Below, piece by piece: positions 27,001 through 35,380 of a stretch of 64,000 nt of DNA. Below the pieces are notes generated by a model, which worked only from the letters and a program-made list of their open reading frames with translations, made no database searches and was not told where the DNA came from. Origin of the DNA: UMGS1901 sp934122115 (GTDB lineage: Bacteria > Bacillota > Clostridia > TANB77 > CAG-508); assembly GCA_934122115.1 (NCBI GenBank), contig CAKOVU010000007.1, positions 1 through 64,000 on the forward strand, read 5' to 3'. The position numbers and the translations under genes were made by a program. Positions within the stretch are counted from its first letter, which is position 1, and each line of letters begins with the position of its first letter.

Positions 27001-28351
27001 AACCACATCCAGATGAGCATGCTTCATTAAGCATGATGTTATCTATAGAGCCATTTTTTAACTTTATGTATTTCATATCTTGTCCACCGATATCTACAAT
27101 ACTAGTTACATCTGGCATGAATTTCTTTGCTGCAGTATAGTGCGCGATTGTTTCAATCTCGTTTAAGTCTATATTTAAAGCTGTTTTTATCAAACTTTCT
27201 CCATAACCTGTAACCCCGCTGTAGCGTATAGTAGCTTCTTTAGGCAATACAGAATAAAGTTCTTTAAGCATATTCATAACACTTTTTAAAGGATTACCTT
27301 CATTATTTGCATATAGAGAATAAAGCAAAGTTCCAGTATTATCAATAACTACAAGCTTCGTGGTTGTTGAACCAGCATCAATACCAACAAAACAATCTCC
27401 TTTAAATTTAGATAAATCACCTTTTTTAACTACATCTTTACTGTGCCTTTCCTTGAATTCGGCAAACTCAGCATCCGTAACGAATAGAGGCTTTAAAGGG
27501 TTTGTAGTAGTGTCGTGTGAGTGATATAAAACTTCAATTTTTGATTTTAATTTTTGCGCAGAAATAGGATTCATTTCTAAGGAATCTAGTGCTGCACCTT
27601 TTGCAACTAATAAATGAGCATCCTCTGGCACAATAATTTGAGGCTCTGATAGTTTTAGAGTATCTATGAATCTATTTCTTAATTCGGAAAGGTAATTTAA
27701 AGGACCTCCCAGAAATGCGATATTTCCTCTAATAGGCCTTCCACAAGCCAAACCGCTAATTGTTTGGTTTACCACAGCTTGAAAAATTGATGCGGCGATA
27801 TCTTCTTTTGCGGCACCTTCATTTATTAAAGGTTGAATATCAGTTTTTGCAAAAACTCCACAGCGAGAAGCAATTGGGTAAATTATCTTATGGTTTTTAG
27901 CTAATTCATTTAATCCAGCTGCATCTGTATTTAATAAAGATGCCATTTGGTCAATAAATGCGCCTGTGCCACCAGCACAAGTTCCATTCATACGTTGTTC
28001 AATAGATTTACCAAAGTAAATTATTTTTGCATCTTCACCACCAAGCTCAATAACAACATTGGTTCTAGGAATATATTTTTCTACGGCTCTTTTACAGGCT
28101 ACAACTTCTTGAATAAAAGGTAGGTCTAAAAAAGTAGCAGCAGACATTGCTCCAGAACCAGTTAGTGCAATTGTAAAATCTGAATCTGCAAATTTTTCTA
28201 CTAAATTTTCTAAAACTTTGCAAACAGTATTCTTTGTGTCAGAAAAATGCCTTTCATAATTTGTATAAACTATATTAAAATCACTATCAAAGACTGCAAT
28301 CTTTACGGTAGTAGAGCCTACATCAAGTCCAACATGTAATAAATTTTTCAT
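24095..28351 (-). CDS. Giant 2-hydroxyacyl-CoA dehydratase activase-like protein (BadF/HgdC type, fused)
   Basis: This 1418-residue protein joins two ASKHA ATPase domains of the BadF/BadG/HgdC type. One begins GLDVGSTTVK (about residue 8) with ELGGEDAK and GTCAGGTGAF. The other begins GIDAGSTTTK (about 323) with DIGGQDMK and EACSSGCGSF, whose Cys residues would hold the shared 4Fe-4S cluster. A CNGCENHC motif (about 632) follows, then a long C-terminal region of the DUF2229/HgdB-like type with many Cys. In Clostridia such fused proteins are common, but their substrate is not established. It is convergent with gyrA and transcribed alone. A candidate parS site lies inside it. Confidence 0.85.
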   Translation of the reverse strand: MKNLLHVGLDVGSTTVKIAVFDSDFNIVYTNYERHFSDTKNTVCKVLENLVEKFADSDFTIALTGSGAMSAATFLDLPFIQEVVACKRAVEKYIPRTNVVIELGGEDAKIIYFGKSIEQRMNGTCAGGTGAFIDQMASLLNTDAAGLNELAKNHKIIYPIASRCGVFAKTDIQPLINEGAAKEDIAASIFQAVVNQTISGLACGRPIRGNIAFLGGPLNYLSELRNRFIDTLKLSEPQIIVPEDAHLLVAKGAALDSLEMNPISAQKLKSKIEVLYHSHDTTTNPLKPLFVTDAEFAEFKERHSKDVVKKGDLSKFKGDCFVGIDAGSTTTKLVVIDNTGTLLYSLYANNEGNPLKSVMNMLKELYSVLPKEATIRYSGVTGYGESLIKTALNIDLNEIETIAHYTAAKKFMPDVTSIVDIGGQDMKYIKLKNGSIDNIMLNEACSSGCGSFIETFAKSLGLTIQEFVDSALSSRNPVDLGSRCTVFMNSKIKQSQKEGYSVGDISAGLSYSVIKNALQKVMKIRDMKKLGSHIVVQGGTFYNDAVLRAFELLVGKNVVRPDIAGLMGAYGVALLAVEQYESNLDMEYKSTIATLDDLNNLKITSSHIRCNGCENHCLLTINKFSNGSKHISGNRCEKGAGIITGNAELPNLYKYKYKRIFNYIPLTEENAPRGTIGIPRVLNMYEDYPFWFTFLTNLGFRVILSENSTRKTYEKGMESMPSESVCYPAKLSHGHIISLIKQGIKTIFYPCMPYSRKEYEKADNKYNCPIVISYSEVLKNNVEELKDKNIKFMNPFLPFDSKNLVETILKLPEFAEYKFTKKELQIAAKLAEQEYQKCKEDIHKEGQKALEYIDKNNLKGIVLAGRPYHVDPEINHGIDTLITSLGLAVLSEDSISNLTVPKAPLRVVNQWVFHARLYAAADFVGKRNNLELVQLNSFGCGVDAVTTDQVEEILTSYGKMYTLLKIDEVNNLGAVRIRIRSLLASMNKRMKEQYQAESLGNYETKKKIFTKDMKDYTILCPLMAPIHFELLEAGMQSLGYNLELLRNCTQETVETGLKYVNNDACYPSILVTGQMIEALQSGKYDLNKTALIMSQTGGGCRATNYIGFIRKALADAGFENIPVISFNVVGMEKMPGFKLTPKMLEVCLKAVIYGDLLQKLLTKNRAYEINKGESEKLYNVWLKKCKKLVQTSTFAEFKQSIYDLVNSFEQIKIDTTTQKPKVGIVGEVLIKYHPFGNNFVAEKLEAEGAEVILPDFMGFIKFMATHKITFNTLINTDKYKAKLFKVAIKLIDLLEKDEKIALANSKKDYLQPCDIWELEDKVKNILSIGNQTGEGWFLTAEMIEYIEHGISNIVCVQPFACLPNHVVGKGVIKTIRDTYPYANISPIDYDPGASEANQTNRIKLLMSVAKDNLKNNSL
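26327..26342. promoter_or_regulatory. parS: Candidate parS site
   Basis: AGTTCCACGTGGAGCA matches the palindromic ParB-site form TGTTCCACGTGGAACA at 14 of 16 positions, including the full CCACGTGG core. It lies within the activase gene, about 13 kb from oriC, where parS sites are expected. parB is in this window. I saw no second copy as close to consensus. Confidence 0.45.
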
Positions 28352-28372
28352 CTATAATCATCAATCCCTTCT

Positions 28373-28467
28373 GCTTATTACCATATGGTAAAAGCTTATA
28401 TCAGAATATCCCCTTAAAATTCGACATAAATCAATAGTATTTTATATGCAAATGCTTATTTTGTCAA
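28373..28467 (-). promoter_or_regulatory. Promoter and palindromic operator of the activase gene
   Basis: On the minus strand TTGACA (28462-28467) is followed after 17 bp by TAAAAT (28439-28444). Downstream of the likely start site, a 23-bp palindrome (28373-28395) with a TTACCATATGGTAA core sits just before the ribosome site. It could be a roadblock operator or an mRNA hairpin. Confidence 0.5.
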
Positions 28468-28566
28468 ATTATAAATGGAGATGAAAATTAAAGAAAAAAT
28501 ATTTATGTTCTAAATTGGACGGGTTAGGAATAAAGTTGAGGTAAAGAAAAAAATAAGGAGGAGATT

Positions 28567-29121
28567 ATGAATAGAGTAGTAAAAATTATAATTATATTAA
28601 TTTGTATTTTAATAATTATAGGAATTGCTTGGGGGTATATAAATAAGAAAAATAAAAAAATAGAAATTAGCGAATATGAACCAGAAGAAGAAATTTCTCA
28701 AGCACAGGAAAGGGAAACATTAATTTCACTATATTTTAAAAGTAAAACTACTGGAGAGATAGAGCCAGAGGCGAGATTGATGGATGTAAAAGAATTAGTA
28801 AAAGAACCATATAAAACATTAATGAATTTATTAATGGCAGGACCAAAAAATAATAATTTTGAGACATTAATTCCCGAAGGAACGAAAATAAATAAAATGG
28901 ATTTAAATAATGATACATTAATTATTGATTTTTCAAAGGAATTTATAGAGAATCATAAAGGAGGAAAAGAAGCAGAAAAAGAAACTATTGATTCAATAGT
29001 AAAAACAATGACAGAATTAACAGAAGTTAATTCGATAAAGATATTAATTGATGGAGAAGCAAATAAATCTTTTTTAGATAATCAGATTACATTTGAAAAT
29101 GAATTTGCAAGAGAAGAATAA
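28567..29121 (+). CDS. Membrane-anchored GerMN-domain protein
   Basis: This 184-residue protein has one N-terminal membrane helix (about residues 5-24), a short acidic linker and a GerMN domain. The GerMN domain holds LISLYFKS (about 50-57), KTLMNLLMAGP and a LIIDFSKEF segment (about 119-127). GerM-type proteins act in spore development and germination, often joining peptidoglycan-facing complexes. The ATG has an AAGGAGG ribosome site. It stands alone between divergent and downstream genes. Confidence 0.8.
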   Translation: MNRVVKIIIILICILIIIGIAWGYINKKNKKIEISEYEPEEEISQAQERETLISLYFKSKTTGEIEPEARLMDVKELVKEPYKTLMNLLMAGPKNNNFETLIPEGTKINKMDLNNDTLIIDFSKEFIENHKGGKEAEKETIDSIVKTMTELTEVNSIKILIDGEANKSFLDNQITFENEFAREE

Positions 29122-29283
29122 TTATTTAAAAAAATTACAAAAATTTATTAAGGTACAAGTATTTTGTAAAGAGCATAAAAAATTTTCTACTATAAAAAGA
29201 GAGCATAAAGGGCTTTCTTTTTTTATATAATTTTTTTTACAAATATATTTTTTATTTAAAAAACAATTATTACAATTATTCAT
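29122..29283 (-). CDS. Possible Cys-rich micro-protein (53 residues)
   Basis: A short frame starts at ATG 29283, preceded on the minus strand by GGGTGG, and stops at 29122. It encodes 53 residues with seven cysteines, starting MNNCNNCFL and ending INFCNFFK. Seven Cys is many for AT-rich random DNA. The frame overlaps the terminator hairpin at 29195-29227 and I recognise no family, so it may be chance. Confidence 0.25.
   Translation of the reverse strand: MNNCNNCFLNKKYICKKNYIKKESPLCSLFIVENFLCSLQNTCTLINFCNFFK
29195..29227 (+). terminator. Terminator after the GerMN gene
   Basis: AAAAAGAGAGC pairs with GCTTTCTTTTT around a short loop, with one wobble, and runs into a long T-tract on the plus strand. 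Confidence 0.55.
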
Positions 29284-29364
29284 AAAACCACCCACAAGTA
29301 TTTACATAATGTCATATTTAATATATAATATGTTTCTAAAAAATAATTGTGAGAGGATATTTTA

Positions 29365-30111
29365 ATGGAGATAGAAATAAAGCCTGATGAGAGAATTGAT
29401 GATTTACAATATAAAAATTTAAAAATAATTCAAGAAAAGAATGGTTTCTGTTTTGGAATAGATAGTGTAATTCTAGCTGATTTTGCAAAAAATATAAAAA
29501 AAGATAGCGAAGTAGTAGATTTAGGAACGGGAACAGGAATATTGGGAATTTTATTATGTGGAAAAACAAAATTAAAAAAAATTACAGGAATAGAAATTCA
29601 ACCAGAAGTTGCTAATATGGCGGAAAGAAGTATAAAATTAAATTCATTAGAAAATAAATTTAAAATTATTAATGAAGATATAAAAGAAATAATAAATAAA
29701 AAATATTTAAATAAAAATAGTATTGATGTAATAATAACAAATCCACCATATAAAGAAATTGGAAAAGGAGTTATTAATGAAAATGAAAAAAAATTAATAT
29801 CAAGGCACGAAATAAAAGCAACATTGGAAGATTTTATAAAAATATCTGCACAATTATTAAAGAACAAAGGTGAAATTTATATGGTTCATAAGCCAGAAAG
29901 ATTAGTAGATATTATTTATTTAATGAGAGAAAATAAATTGGAAGTAAAAGAATTAAAATTTATTTATTCAAGTGAGGGAAAAGAAAGTAATTTAGTTTTA
30001 ATAAAAGCAATAAAAGGCGGAAATAAATTTTTAAAAATATTAGAACCATTATTTATTTATGAAAAAAATGGTAAATATTCAGAAAAAATAAATAGAATTT
30101 ATTCAGAATAA
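29365..30111 (+). CDS. tRNA1(Val) adenine-37 N6-methyltransferase-like protein
   Basis: This 248-residue class I methyltransferase belongs to the YabB/TrmN6 group. It has the SAM motif VVDLGTGTGILGI (about residues 45-57) and the catalytic NPPY motif (about 131-134), which marks N6-adenine or related nucleic-acid methylation. It precedes rsmI, as in many Firmicutes. The exact target is assigned by family only. Confidence 0.85.
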   Translation: MEIEIKPDERIDDLQYKNLKIIQEKNGFCFGIDSVILADFAKNIKKDSEVVDLGTGTGILGILLCGKTKLKKITGIEIQPEVANMAERSIKLNSLENKFKIINEDIKEIINKKYLNKNSIDVIITNPPYKEIGKGVINENEKKLISRHEIKATLEDFIKISAQLLKNKGEIYMVHKPERLVDIIYLMRENKLEVKELKFIYSSEGKESNLVLIKAIKGGNKFLKILEPLFIYEKNGKYSEKINRIYSE

Positions 30112-30247
30112 AAATTAAATAATAAAAAATAAATTAATTAAAATAAAATAAATTTAAATAAATTAGAATAAAATAGAAAAAAATAGAATAAATTAGAATA
30201 AAAAAGATTAAATAAATAATAAATAAAAAAATTAAGAGGAAAATAAA

Positions 30248-31078
30248 ATGGAAAAAGGAAATTTATATTTAATTGCAACCCCAATAGGAAATTTAGAAGA
30301 TATAACTTTAAGAGCAATAAATACACTAAAAGAAGTAGACATAATTGCCGCAGAAGATACAAGGCACTCATTAAAATTATTAAATCATTTAAATATTTCA
30401 AAACCACTAATTAGTTATCATAGACACAATGAAGATGTAAAAACTAAAGAGCTAATAGCATTATTAAGCCAAGGAAAGAACGTCGGATTAATAACGGATG
30501 CGGGCACTCCGGGGATTTCGGATCCAGGAGAAGAAGTAGTAAAACAAGCCATAGAAAATGATATAAATATAATACCAATTCCAGGAGCATGTGCAGCTAT
30601 TAATGCATTAATTTCATCTGGGATGTCTACTAAGGAATTTATTTTTTATGGATTTTTACCATTAAATAAAAAACTAAGAGAAGAAAAATTTGAAGATATA
30701 AAAAGACAAAATAAAACAATAATAATTTATGAAGCACCACATAGAATTAAATCAACATTAAAAGAAATTAATGAAAAATTTGGAAATATTAAAATTGTAT
30801 TAGCAAAAGAAATAACAAAAATTCATGAAGAATTTATTAGAGGAAATATTGAAGAAATAATAAATAATATTCAAGAACCAAAAGGGGAATATATAATTAT
30901 TTTTGAAATAAAAGGAAAAAGCGAAAAACAAATAGAAATGGAAAATTTAAATAAATTAACCATAGAAGAACAATATAATTATTATGAAAAAATGGGATTA
31001 AATAAAAAAGAAATTATAAAAAAAATAGCAAAAAATAATAATGTACCAAAAGATACAATATATAAAAAATTTATATAA
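30248..31078 (+). CDS. rsmI: 16S rRNA (cytidine-1402-2'-O)-methyltransferase RsmI
   Basis: RsmI methylates C1402 in the ribosomal P-site. The 276-residue protein starts with LIATPIGNLEDITLRA (about residues 8-23) and has AAEDTRHS (about 34-41) and DAGTPGISDPG (about 81-91), all family signatures. Its ATG follows AAGAGGAAA. The 136 bp before it is A/T-only sequence without a visible gene. Confidence 0.96.
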   Translation: MEKGNLYLIATPIGNLEDITLRAINTLKEVDIIAAEDTRHSLKLLNHLNISKPLISYHRHNEDVKTKELIALLSQGKNVGLITDAGTPGISDPGEEVVKQAIENDINIIPIPGACAAINALISSGMSTKEFIFYGFLPLNKKLREEKFEDIKRQNKTIIIYEAPHRIKSTLKEINEKFGNIKIVLAKEITKIHEEFIRGNIEEIINNIQEPKGEYIIIFEIKGKSEKQIEMENLNKLTIEEQYNYYEKMGLNKKEIIKKIAKNNNVPKDTIYKKFI

Positions 31079-31189
31079 ATAAAAATAAAATAATAAAATA
31101 AAACTTATAATATATATTAAAAACATTTATTAAATATGGTAAATGCTAAAATATAATATTATAGTTTTTTTATTATTTAAAAATAAATA

Positions 31190-31438
31190 TTATAATTCAA
31201 TATTTTTTATTGAATTCATGCATTTACTACATATTGGTCTGTTTTTATATTTTATAATATCTTTTTTACTATTACAGAAAATACAAGATTCTTCTAATTT
31301 TTTTAATATAACAGAATTACCATCTACATATATTTCGATAGGATCTTTTTCTCCAATTTTTAATTTATTTCTTAATTCCATAGGAATAACTATTCTACCT
31401 AATTCGTCTACTTTACGAACAATGCCTGTTGACTTCAT
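31190..31438 (-). CDS. AbrB/SpoVT-type transition-state regulator with a Cys tail
   Basis: The 82-residue protein starts at MKSTGIVRKVDELGR, preceded by GGGAGG; this start removes eight spurious upstream residues. Residues 1-50 are an AbrB-type swapped-hairpin DNA-binding domain (IVIPMELRNKL). The C-terminus has two CxxC pairs (CIFC and CSKC, about 56-74) that may bind zinc. AbrB-family proteins control the switch to stationary phase and sporulation. It stands alone, divergent from spmA. Confidence 0.9.
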   Translation of the reverse strand: MKSTGIVRKVDELGRIVIPMELRNKLKIGEKDPIEIYVDGNSVILKKLEESCIFCNSKKDIIKYKNRPICSKCMNSIKNIEL

Positions 31439-31622
31439 ATCAAACCTCCCTAAAAGTGTCAAAAATCGACAAAAACTATAAAGATAATATCATATTTTGT
31501 CATAAAAAACAATAGAAAAGCAAATAAATGCAAATATTATTAATTTTATTTACTAATTAGTAAATAAAAAAGCTATTCTAAAAATTATTTTTTGGAATAG
31601 CATAAATATTGAGGAGATAAAA

Positions 31623-32210
31623 ATGCTAAATATATTGTGGCCAATATTTATAATTATTTCATTTATTTTTTCTGTTGGAACTGGGAAAATTAATCAATTA
31701 AATACAGCTATATTTGATTCGGCAAAAGATGCTGTACAAATGACTATAACTTTTTTCGGGACGATTTGTATGTGGAATGGCGTAATGAAAATATTACAGG
31801 AAACTTCGATAATGAGTAAAATGACAAAGCTGGTTTCTCCTATAATGAAATTTTTATTTCCTACTATAAAAAAAGAAGATAAAGAATATAAAGAAATAAC
31901 AATAAATATGATTGCTAATATATTGGGATTAGGAAATGCTGCAACACCTTTGGGATTAAAAGCAATGAAATCAATGCAAGAAAAAAATAAAAATAAAGAG
32001 ATATTAACAAATAATATGGCTATGTTTATAGTTTTAAATACAGCTTCTTTACAAATAATTCCGACTACTGTAATAGCAATAAGAACGTCTTTAAATTCAG
32101 TAAATCCTACTAATATTATAGTTCCAATATGGGGAGCAACGATTGCTGCCGATATTGCTGGAATTTTAATAACAAAAATCTTTATAAATAAAATAAGGAG
32201 AAAAAATTGA
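31623..32210 (+). CDS. spmA: Spore maturation protein SpmA
   Basis: SpmA is a membrane protein of the nucleoside-recognition (Gate) family needed for spore core dehydration. The 195-residue protein has about four hydrophobic spans. The family segments GNAATPLGLKAMKSMQ (about residues 101-116) and NMAMFIVLNTASLQIIPTT are present. It overlaps spmB by 4 bp. A hairpin with a GCTATTC/GGAATAGC stem lies just upstream (about 31571-31602). Confidence 0.92.
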   Translation: MLNILWPIFIIISFIFSVGTGKINQLNTAIFDSAKDAVQMTITFFGTICMWNGVMKILQETSIMSKMTKLVSPIMKFLFPTIKKEDKEYKEITINMIANILGLGNAATPLGLKAMKSMQEKNKNKEILTNNMAMFIVLNTASLQIIPTTVIAIRTSLNSVNPTNIIVPIWGATIAADIAGILITKIFINKIRRKN

Positions 32211-32734
32211 AAATAATAAACTATATATCTGGAATTTCTATTCCGTTAATAATTGTTTTTGTTGTAGGTATTGGAATTAAAGAAAAAAAGAAAGTATATG
32301 ATATTTTTATTGATGGGGTAAAAGAGGGGATTGAAATTGTAATAAAATTATTTCCCACTTTATTGGCTATTTTTATAGCAGTAGGAATGCTAAGAAATTC
32401 AGGTTTATTAGAATTAATAAGTAATTTATTTTCTGGAATTTTATATAAATTAAAATTTCCAACAGAAATAATTCCGTTAGCCTGTTTAAGGCCTATATCA
32501 GGAAGTGCGTCAATGGCAATTGCAACAGATATAATGAAAACATATGGTGTAGATAGCAAAATAGGAAAAATAGCAGCTACGATAATGGGCTCAACAGAAA
32601 CAACATTTTATACAATTGCTGTATATACAAGCTGCATTGGTGTGAAAAAAACAAGGTTTGTTTTAATAGCAGCATTAATAGCTGATTGTGTTGGAATAGC
32701 TACTTCGATAATTATATGGAATTTATTATCTTAA
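32207..32734 (+). CDS. spmB: Spore maturation protein SpmB
   Basis: This 175-residue membrane protein is the partner of SpmA. It shares the Gate fold, with PLACLRPISGSASMAI (about residues 90-105) and GSTETTFYTIAVY (about 124-136), both typical. It overlaps spmA in an ATTGA-type junction and starts at TTG. Its stop codon abuts the stop of the convergent rlmH with no gap. Confidence 0.92.
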   Translation: MKIINYISGISIPLIIVFVVGIGIKEKKKVYDIFIDGVKEGIEIVIKLFPTLLAIFIAVGMLRNSGLLELISNLFSGILYKLKFPTEIIPLACLRPISGSASMAIATDIMKTYGVDSKIGKIAATIMGSTETTFYTIAVYTSCIGVKKTRFVLIAALIADCVGIATSIIIWNLLS

Positions 32735-33217
32735 TCATTTATGATATGTTTCATTATTTATTATTTTAAATGCACGATAAATTTGCTCTAATAAAAAAAT
32801 ACGAATTAATTGATGAGGAAATGTCATTTCTGAAAAAGAGATTAATTCGTTTGCTCTATTTAAAACTTCTTGAGATAAACCTAAGCTTCCTCCAATAATA
32901 AAAGTGATATTACTATTAATATTATCATAAATATTATTTATTTTTTCAGCGAATTTTACTGAAGAAAAAGATTTTCCTTTTAAATCAAGGCAAATTATGT
33001 AGGAGTCTTTAGGTAAATGAGAAATTATATTATTTCCTTCTTTATTTTTTATAATATTTTCAATATTGATATTTGAATTTTCTGGAATTTTTTCATCATT
33101 TAATTCAATTATTTTTAAAGAGCAGAAACGAGATAACCTTTTTGAATATTCGTCGATAGCATCTTTAAAAAATTTTTCTTTTATTTTTCCAACACATACA
33201 ACATTGATATGAACCAT
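32735..33217 (-). CDS. rlmH: 23S rRNA (pseudouridine-1915-N3)-methyltransferase RlmH
   Basis: RlmH is a small SPOUT methyltransferase acting on the 70S ribosome. The 160-residue protein has the knot segments FIIGGSLGLSQEV (about residues 106-118) and SEMTFPHQLIRIFLLEQIYRA (split as SEMTFPHQ and LLEQIYRA, about 130-150). The ending NNETYHK fits the family. It is downstream of walJ with a 12-bp gap. Confidence 0.96.
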   Translation of the reverse strand: MVHINVVCVGKIKEKFFKDAIDEYSKRLSRFCSLKIIELNDEKIPENSNINIENIIKNKEGNNIISHLPKDSYIICLDLKGKSFSSVKFAEKINNIYDNINSNITFIIGGSLGLSQEVLNRANELISFSEMTFPHQLIRIFLLEQIYRAFKIINNETYHK

Positions 33218-33229
33218 AAAAACCTCCTT

Positions 33230-34021
33230 TTATGCAATATTTATTATTTTACTAGGAGTATCACGTTTAGCAACACCTATAGAGATTGAATTTTCATCAT
33301 AGTGATTATCTATTAATTCTTCTACTACTGTTCTGTAAGCCAATTCGGGAAAATTATTCTCTTTGCTCAAATGGCCCAATAATACAGAGGATAAACCAGA
33401 TTTAATAAGCGTAGATATAAGTTTACCAGTATCTGCATTTGAAAGGTGACCGTTAGGACCAGAAATTCTTTGCTTTAGCAGGTAAGGATATTTTGAGCAT
33501 TTTAATGTATTTAAATCATAATTTGATTCAAGTAATGCAAATGAACTATTTTCTAAATTATGTACTATTTCTTCTGAAATATGTCCTAAATCTGTTGCAA
33601 TACTAATTTTTTTATCTTTATTTTTTATATTAAATCCGCAAGGATTAGCAGCATCGTGAGGAATTTTAAAAGGTGAAATAATTAAATCATTTATTTGAAA
33701 ATCATTATTAGGAATAAAGAATTTTTTATTTTCATCTAATATTTTTTTCTCCTGATCTGGCATGGCATTCCAAGTTTCTTTATTGGCATACACGGGAATA
33801 TTATATTTTTTAGATAATGTTCCAAGACTTTTTATATGGTCAATATGTTCATGAGTAACAATTATGGCATTTAAATCAGTAGCATCCACACCATAAAGAG
33901 AAAGTGCGTTCTCAATTTTTTTTGCACTTTCTCCAGCATCTATAAGAATTTTTGAATGGTCTGATTCTACAAATAAACTATTTCCCGTACTTCCACTATA
34001 TAAACTACAAAAATTAAACAT
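33230..34021 (-). CDS. walJ: MBL-fold hydrolase, WalJ/YycJ type
   Basis: The 263-residue protein has the metallo-beta-lactamase THEHIDHI motif (about residues 56-63), an early DAGESAKKI segment and the later SNADTGKL and LLGHLSKENN segments. YycJ/WalJ proteins are tied to the WalRK cell-wall/DNA-replication coordination system in Bacillus. No WalRK genes are in this window. It lies between murA and rlmH in one leftward unit. Confidence 0.88.
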   Translation of the reverse strand: MFNFCSLYSGSTGNSLFVESDHSKILIDAGESAKKIENALSLYGVDATDLNAIIVTHEHIDHIKSLGTLSKKYNIPVYANKETWNAMPDQEKKILDENKKFFIPNNDFQINDLIISPFKIPHDAANPCGFNIKNKDKKISIATDLGHISEEIVHNLENSSFALLESNYDLNTLKCSKYPYLLKQRISGPNGHLSNADTGKLISTLIKSGLSSVLLGHLSKENNFPELAYRTVVEELIDNHYDENSISIGVAKRDTPSKIINIA

Positions 34022-34030
34022 AATTCAACC

Positions 34031-35290
34031 CTATTCTTTTACTCTTTTGATATTTGCGCCTAGCCCTCTAAATGCGTCTTCTATAGATTCATAGCCTCTA
34101 TCTATGTGATCTAAATTATATAATTCCGTTGTACCATTTGCAATTATACCAGCAATTATTAATGCAGCACCTGCCCTTAGGTCACTAGCATAAACTGGGG
34201 CGCCAGATAAAGATTCAACACCTTCGAAAACGGCAGTTTTTCCTTGGGCTGTTATATTTGCTCCCATTTTATTAAGCTCTGCTGTATATTGGAATCTAGA
34301 TTCCCAAATACTTTCGTTTATAATGCTGGTTCCGTCAGCAATAGAAAGAGCAACACCTATTTGAGGCTGTAAATCTGTAGGAAAACCAGGATAAGGCAAT
34401 GTTTTTATATTAGCTTTAAGAGGTCTTTGATCCATCCAAACACGAATAGAATCGTTAGATTCTTCAACGTTTCCGCCCATTTCTAAGATTTTAGCTGTTA
34501 AACAATCTAAATGTTCAGGTATACAATTGTGAATTGTAACATCTCCTTTTGAAGCTACAGCAGCAAGCATAAATGTGCCAGCTTCTATTTGGTCAGGAAC
34601 AACCGAGTAAGATTTATCTCCAAACAATTTCTTTACACCAGTTATTTTTATCATATCTGTTCCTGCACCATGAATATCAGCTCCCATTGTATTTAAAAAG
34701 TTAGCAACATCAACAACATGAGGCTCTTTTGCAGCATTATCAATAGTTGTAACTCCATCAGCCAATACTGCAGCAAGCATAATATTAATAGTAGCTCCAA
34801 CCGAAACTGTATCTAAATAAATTGACGAACCAATTAACTCTGTAGCAGATGCAGAAATTTTTCCTTGAGCAACATCCACAGTAGCCCCTAAAGCTTCAAA
34901 TCCTTTTATGTGTTGGTCTATTGGTCTTGCTCCAAGATTGCATCCTCCAGGCAAGCCTACTTCTGCACTTTTAAAACGGCTAAGCAAAGCACCAATTAAA
35001 TAATAAGATGCTCTGAACTTACTAGTTTTATCTAGTGGTGCAGATGTTGAATGAATATTTGTATTATCTATGGTAAATGAGTGTTTAGAATTCCAAGTGA
35101 TTTTAGAACCTAAAGACTCTAAAATACTACAAGAAATTTTAACATCACTAATATTAGGTACATTATCTATAGTACATATACCGTCAACAAGAAGAGTTGC
35201 GGGAATTATAGCAACTGCAGCATTTTTTGCTCCATGTATAGTTACATCTCCACGTAAATTTGTTCCACCTTCTATAACTAACTTTTCCAA
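34031..35290 (-). CDS. murA: UDP-N-acetylglucosamine 1-carboxyvinyltransferase MurA
   Basis: MurA makes the first committed step of peptidoglycan synthesis, adding enolpyruvate from PEP. The 419-residue protein has the substrate-binding GAKNAA (about residues 20-25) and the loop PGGCNLGARPID (about 114-125) with the fosfomycin-target Cys. The length is standard. It opens the murA-walJ-rlmH unit. Confidence 0.96.
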   Translation of the reverse strand: MEKLVIEGGTNLRGDVTIHGAKNAAVAIIPATLLVDGICTIDNVPNISDVKISCSILESLGSKITWNSKHSFTIDNTNIHSTSAPLDKTSKFRASYYLIGALLSRFKSAEVGLPGGCNLGARPIDQHIKGFEALGATVDVAQGKISASATELIGSSIYLDTVSVGATINIMLAAVLADGVTTIDNAAKEPHVVDVANFLNTMGADIHGAGTDMIKITGVKKLFGDKSYSVVPDQIEAGTFMLAAVASKGDVTIHNCIPEHLDCLTAKILEMGGNVEESNDSIRVWMDQRPLKANIKTLPYPGFPTDLQPQIGVALSIADGTSIINESIWESRFQYTAELNKMGANITAQGKTAVFEGVESLSGAPVYASDLRAGAALIIAGIIANGTTELYNLDHIDRGYESIEDAFRGLGANIKRVKE

Positions 35291-35380
35291 TTATTATTCC
35301 CCCTAAGCTATAATGTCATTAAATCAAAAATAATATAACATAAAAGAGAAAAATTTACAATATTAATAATTATACTTCTA

